A model generated the notes under the pieces. That model made no database searches. It was not told the DNA's origin and worked only from the letters and a program-made list of their open reading frames with translations. This document shows positions 5,950-8,452 of a stretch of 8,452 bases of DNA, in pieces (positions within the stretch are counted from its first letter, which is position 1; each line of letters starts with the position of its first letter). This DNA is from Pseudomonadota bacterium (GTDB lineage: Bacteria; Pseudomonadota; Alphaproteobacteria; Rhizobiales; Xanthobacteraceae). Location of the stretch: positions 1 through 8,452 of the forward strand of contig JAEZMI010000313.1 in the NCBI GenBank assembly GCA_023414975.1. Direction: 5' to 3'. The position numbers were made by a program, and so were the translations under genes.

Positions 5950-5986
5950 AACGGGAACCCCGCGGCACCTGTCGCGGGGTCCCGTT
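5950..5986 (+). terminator. Strong hairpin terminator after the Gly/Ser-rich gene
   Basis: AACGGGA (5950-5956) pairs with TCCCGTT (5980-5986), and CCCCGCG (5958-5964) pairs with CGCGGGG (5973-5979). The only irregularity is a bulged A at 5957; the loop is 8 nt. That gives 14 base pairs ending 23 nt after the stop codon. The downstream T content is short (the two T at the foot of the stem only), so termination may be less efficient than the stem suggests. Confidence 0.7.
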
Positions 5987-6053
5987 CGGCCGTAGGGGGC
6001 CGGGCTTCAAGTGCCACCAAAAGGCAGTTGCGTGTCGGGGCCTGTCCCGGTCA

Positions 6054-6065
6054 GATGGCGCCATC
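6054..6065. promoter_or_regulatory. Perfect 12-bp palindrome upstream of the PQQ dehydrogenase gene
   Basis: GATGGCGCCATC is a perfect dyad centred between 6059 and 6060 and ends 18 nt before the ATG at 6084. A weak promoter-like pair, TTGCGT (6028-6033) and TCAGAT (6051-6056) at 17 nt, would place it over the -10. It could be a repressor site, or chance in GC-rich DNA. Confidence 0.35.
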
Positions 6066-6083
6066 CCGAGGGGTGGAGTGGTC

Positions 6084-7406
6084 ATGGCCAATTATGTGAA
6101 GATCAGCGGTTTCCTGGGCGCCTGCGTGACCGCCGTCGCCCACTTCCTGACCGATCTGCGAAAGACGCCAGCGCTGGAGGAAAAGGCGGGTTATGGCGAC
6201 GCGCCGAACCTGCCCAAGCCGAAGCCGACGCTGATCCCCATCATGAAGATCGCCCCGGCCGTCGGCTGGCCGAAGGGCCGCACGCCGCGTCCGGCCCCTG
6301 GCTTCAAGGTGAACGCTTTTGCGGAGAATTTCGAGCATCCCCGCTGGGTCTATGAACTGCCGAACGGCGACATCCTCGTCGCTGAGACCGCCGCCCCGCC
6401 GACGCCGAAAGATTTGTTCAGCCTACGCTGGTGGGCAATGGGCTTCGTCCTCGTGCGCGCCGGCGCGGGTGTGGCGAGCGCCAACCGCATCACCCTGCTG
6501 CGGGACGCGGATGGTGATGGCGTTGCGGAAATCCGCACACCTTTCATCGAGAACCTGAATTCGCCGTTCGGCATGGTGCTGATCGGCAACCAATTCTATG
6601 TCGCCAATGCCGACAGCGTGGTGCGCTTCCCCTATGAGCCGGGGGCGACCCGTATCACAGCCGCTCCGGTGAAGATCTGCGATCTGCCGGCGGGGCGCAA
6701 CCACCACTGGACCAAGAGCATGGTGGCCAACAAGGCCGGCACGAAGCTCTATGTCGGCGTCGGCTCCAACTCCAATGTCGGCGAGTTCGGCATGCACGAG
6801 GAGGAGAACCGCGCCGCCATTCTCGAAGTGGACATTGCGAGCGGCGCGGTGCGGGTCTTCGCGGGTGGTCTGCGCAATCCGGTTGGCATGGACTGGAACC
6901 CGGTGACGGGCGAACTCTGGACCAGCGTGAACGAGCGCGACGAAATCGGCGATGACCTCGTGCCGGACTACATGACCTCCGTGAAGGAAGGCGCCTTCTA
7001 TGGCTGGCCCTACAGCTATTGGGGGCAGATTGTGGATGATCGCGTGCAGCCGCAGCGGCCGGACCTCGTCGCCAAGGCTTTGAAGCCCGATTATGCGCTG
7101 GGCTGCCACACCGCCTCGCTCGGCCTGACCTTCGTCGATGATGATCGGTTCGGTGCGCGCTTCCGTGATGGCGTGTTCATTGGCCAGCACGGTTCCTGGA
7201 ACCGAAACCCGCCTTCCGGCTACCGGGTGATCTTCGTGCCTTTCGCCGATGGCCGGCCGGCCGGCGAGCCGGAGGAAATCCTTGGCGATTTCCGTGTGGG
7301 CGGAAAGGCGCTCGGGCGCCCGGTCGGCGTCCTTGTCGACAGGCGCGGCGGGCTGCTGGTCGTGGACGATGTGGGCGACTGCATCTGGCGGGTCACGCCG
7401 GCCTGA
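6084..7406 (+). CDS. PQQ-dependent sugar dehydrogenase, sorbosone dehydrogenase type
   Basis: The 440-residue protein belongs to the glucose/sorbosone dehydrogenase beta-propeller family (COG2133), which oxidises sugars or aldoses with pyrroloquinoline quinone, usually in the periplasm. Recognisable segments are PGFKVNAFAENFEHPRWVYE and GDILVAETAAP (propeller entry), TLLRDADGDGVAE, NSPFGMVL, GRNHHWTKSM with H207-H208 (candidate catalytic His), GGLRNPVGMDW with R264 (like the GHRNPQG of soluble glucose dehydrogenase), WTSVNERDEIGDD (279-291), FYGWPYSYWG, and GQHGSWNR with H369. No CxxCH haem motif is present, so there is no fused cytochrome. The N-terminus (residues 1-40) has only a weak hydrophobic run (about 8-22), not a standard signal peptide. 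The start is set by GGAG (6075-6078) 5 nt upstream. No pqq genes or electron acceptor lie in the window. The substrate cannot be read from sequence. Confidence 0.9.
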   Translation: MANYVKISGFLGACVTAVAHFLTDLRKTPALEEKAGYGDAPNLPKPKPTLIPIMKIAPAVGWPKGRTPRPAPGFKVNAFAENFEHPRWVYELPNGDILVAETAAPPTPKDLFSLRWWAMGFVLVRAGAGVASANRITLLRDADGDGVAEIRTPFIENLNSPFGMVLIGNQFYVANADSVVRFPYEPGATRITAAPVKICDLPAGRNHHWTKSMVANKAGTKLYVGVGSNSNVGEFGMHEEENRAAILEVDIASGAVRVFAGGLRNPVGMDWNPVTGELWTSVNERDEIGDDLVPDYMTSVKEGAFYGWPYSYWGQIVDDRVQPQRPDLVAKALKPDYALGCHTASLGLTFVDDDRFGARFRDGVFIGQHGSWNRNPPSGYRVIFVPFADGRPAGEPEEILGDFRVGGKALGRPVGVLVDRRGGLLVVDDVGDCIWRVTPA

Positions 7407-7413
7407 CGCACGC

Positions 7414-7452
7414 AAAAAAAAGGCGCCGGTCCGAGGGCGGGAACCGGCGCCT
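7414..7452 (-). terminator. Rho-independent terminator for the minus-strand CxSxC gene
   Basis: AGGCGCCGGT (7421-7430) pairs perfectly with ACCGGCGCCT (7443-7452) over a 12-nt loop. On the minus strand the stem runs into eight T residues (the A-run 7414-7421), a textbook intrinsic terminator. On the plus strand it follows the dehydrogenase stop by only a few bases but has no T-run, so it works mainly for transcripts arriving from 7596 and beyond, although the stem may stabilise the plus-strand 3' end. Confidence 0.88.
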
Positions 7453-7534
7453 CATGCCTGAACCGTGGGGGCAACGGCTCGCCGGCATCCGCGGCTGGGG
7501 GAGGCCGCGAGAGTGGAGAAGGGGGAGCCGTGGA

Positions 7535-7577
7535 CGGCCCGGCGCCCCTCTTGACCCGGCTTGATGACGCCGGGCCG
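7535..7577. other. Alternative-stem inverted repeat between convergent genes
   Basis: CGGCCCGGCG (7535-7544) pairs perfectly with CGCCGGGCCG (7568-7577) over 23 nt. Inside, CCCGGC (7555-7560) can instead pair with GCCGGG (7569-7574), so the two stems exclude each other. On the plus strand CTTTGT follows, a weak T-rich tract that may end read-through from the dehydrogenase gene. It lies in the 3' untranslated part of the minus-strand gene. The rest of 7453-7595 shows no gene. Confidence 0.5.
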
Positions 7578-7595
7578 CTTTGTATCAGCCTCGCG

Positions 7596-8132
7596 TCACT
7601 TGCCGGCGCAGGGCTTGTAGCCGGCGGCCAGCAACTCGCCGCGGCTGAAGACCACCCAGTCGCGCGCCGGCGGGGTGAAGGCGACGCGGGCCTTCTCGCG
7701 AGCCCAGCTCGGCAGCGCGGCATAGTTGGCGCGGGTCTGCGAATCCGCGATCGCCCAGGCAGCCGCATCACCGCGCAACTCGTCGACAGGACGGGCGGCG
7801 TGGATCGTGATTTCGGCCGAACGACCGATGCAGACCTGATTTTTGGGCAGCGACAGGACAACGAGGCCGCACGCCGATGCGCACACGCCGGTCAACTCGA
7901 CCGGACGCTTTCCGATGGACGCGCGCAGCTTCATGCTGTCGAGTTCCGTACCACCCTTGTGCTGCCAGATTTCCAGGGCTCCGGCCTGAGTGCCCTGATC
8001 GAAAACCTGGTTGCCGCCGGAGCGCTGCGGAATCATGTTCCAGTCACCCCAGCCTGCGCCGCCGTAATACTGTGCAGAAGCCGGCAGAGCCATGCCTAGG
8101 CTCAGAAGGAGAGCGATGATGATGTGCTTCAT
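7596..8132 (-). CDS. Periplasmic CxSxC protein of the ClpP-like hypothetical family
   Basis: The 178-residue product has a clean signal peptide (K2-H3, hydrophobic 4-16, ASA before Gln21), which fixes the start at 8132; the frame is open to 8384 but longer forms would bury the signal. The ribosome site is weak (AGGGA, 8146-8150, 13 nt away). The mature part contains ELTGVCASACGLVVLSLPKN (C84, S86, C88), VCIG (C101), then EITIHAA with H111. This order resembles small exported rhizobial proteins in which a CxSAC segment and a following His sit where the ClpP/crotonase-like fold (COG3904-type) places a nucleophilic Ser and a His. The family's oxyanion-type Gly-rich SGGG segment is not evident, so catalysis is doubtful. 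A fourth Cys (C175) sits four residues from the end, giving possible disulphides. Function is unknown. It is convergent with the dehydrogenase gene. Confidence 0.8.
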   Translation of the reverse strand: MKHIIIALLLSLGMALPASAQYYGGAGWGDWNMIPQRSGGNQVFDQGTQAGALEIWQHKGGTELDSMKLRASIGKRPVELTGVCASACGLVVLSLPKNQVCIGRSAEITIHAARPVDELRGDAAAWAIADSQTRANYAALPSWAREKARVAFTPPARDWVVFSRGELLAAGYKPCAGK

Positions 8133-8428
8133 GGTAGATTTCTTGTCCCTTTGCCTACGTGGATAAGGATGTATATTGGGTTGAATTCTTCCGACCGAGG
8201 CTAGGATTGCGGTCTGCCCCACGGCGATGCGCGCGTATCGGCTTGCCGCGACTAGCGGTATGCCTGATCTAACTTGCGTGAAGCTGGCGGGCGGTTGGAA
8301 TGTTCGGCATCTGCCAGACGAATCCGGGCAAACGGGATAATTCGGTCCTGCCGTAATGGCGCCGCCTTCGCGGGGTGCAGTCATTGTCCCGTGCCGCTGC
8401 CGCTGCGGTTCGTTTCGTGAGGTTCTTT
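8133..8428. other. Divergent intergenic region
   Basis: The 296 nt separate the minus-strand CxSxC gene from the start of the plus-strand gene at the right edge, so they must hold both promoters. On the minus strand TATACA (8170-8175) is -10-like but lacks a -35 at 16-18 nt. On the plus strand GATAAT (8336-8341) is -10-like, also without a good -35. No operator-like dyad or GGAAC-type box is convincing. The minus-strand frame stays open across most of it (to 8384), which I attribute to GC content. Confidence 0.4.
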
Positions 8429-8452
8429 ATGTCGCTGTCCCGCGCCTTGCTC
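8429..8452 (+). CDS. Start of a gene truncated by the window edge
   Basis: ATG at 8429 is preceded by GAGG (8419-8422) at 6 nt and opens MSLSRALL, which runs off the right edge. The eight codons suggest an N-terminal signal or membrane segment at most; the product cannot be identified. Confidence 0.4.

Noticed and set aside
6423..7415. A 330-codon minus-strand frame inside the PQQ dehydrogenase
   Set aside because: It mirrors the codon bias of the conserved plus-strand gene and has no recognisable domain or ribosome site.

Overview
The window is GC-rich with almost continuous G/C-ending codons. Its gene content fits a free-living alphaproteobacterium of the Hyphomicrobiales (rhizobial/Xanthobacteraceae-like) type: an Enterobacteria-like [4Fe-4S]-type IlvD, a PhnA-domain protein without a zinc ribbon, an EcfG-like promoter motif and small periplasmic CxSxC proteins. 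This placement is inferred from protein character, not from a marker gene.

Layout from left to right. (1) 1-684 is the C-terminal ATPase half of an ABC exporter resembling the NHLM/NHLP (nitrile-hydratase-leader) bacteriocin export subunits; its N-terminus lies outside the window. (2) A minus-strand tRNA with a CAU anticodon (715-790, CCA encoded; probably Ile2, possibly elongator Met) faces the ABC gene. An inverted repeat overlaps its 3' end. (3) 791-1003 is intergenic and holds small hairpins, a 15-bp tandem repeat and a consensus TATAAT box. It leads into a three-gene operon (1004-3077): a LemA lipoprotein, a TPM-domain protein with a glycine-rich tail, and a second TPM protein with two membrane segments. 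Together they look like an envelope module. (4) ilvD (3191-5023) is a complete, apparently fully active dihydroxy-acid dehydratase of branched-chain amino acid synthesis, followed by a small PhnA-domain gene (5119-5424). (5) An A/T-richer gap with an EcfG-like general stress promoter motif precedes a small secreted Gly/Ser-rich protein (5570-5926), closed by a strong hairpin terminator. (6) A PQQ-dependent sugar (sorbosone-type) dehydrogenase gene runs 6084-7406. (7) Convergent to it, on the minus strand, is a small periplasmic protein with a CxSxC motif (7596-8132), whose transcript probably ends at a textbook hairpin plus U-run at 7414-7452. (8) A 296-nt divergent intergenic region leads to the first codons of another plus-strand gene at the right edge.

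Most of the window is ordinary chromosomal housekeeping and envelope material, and I see no complete undescribed system. The parts most worth a second look are the putative RiPP exporter next to a tRNA, the Gly/Ser-rich secreted protein with its putative stress promoter, the tandem repeat and palindrome at the lemA promoter, and the reduced CxSxC periplasmic protein.
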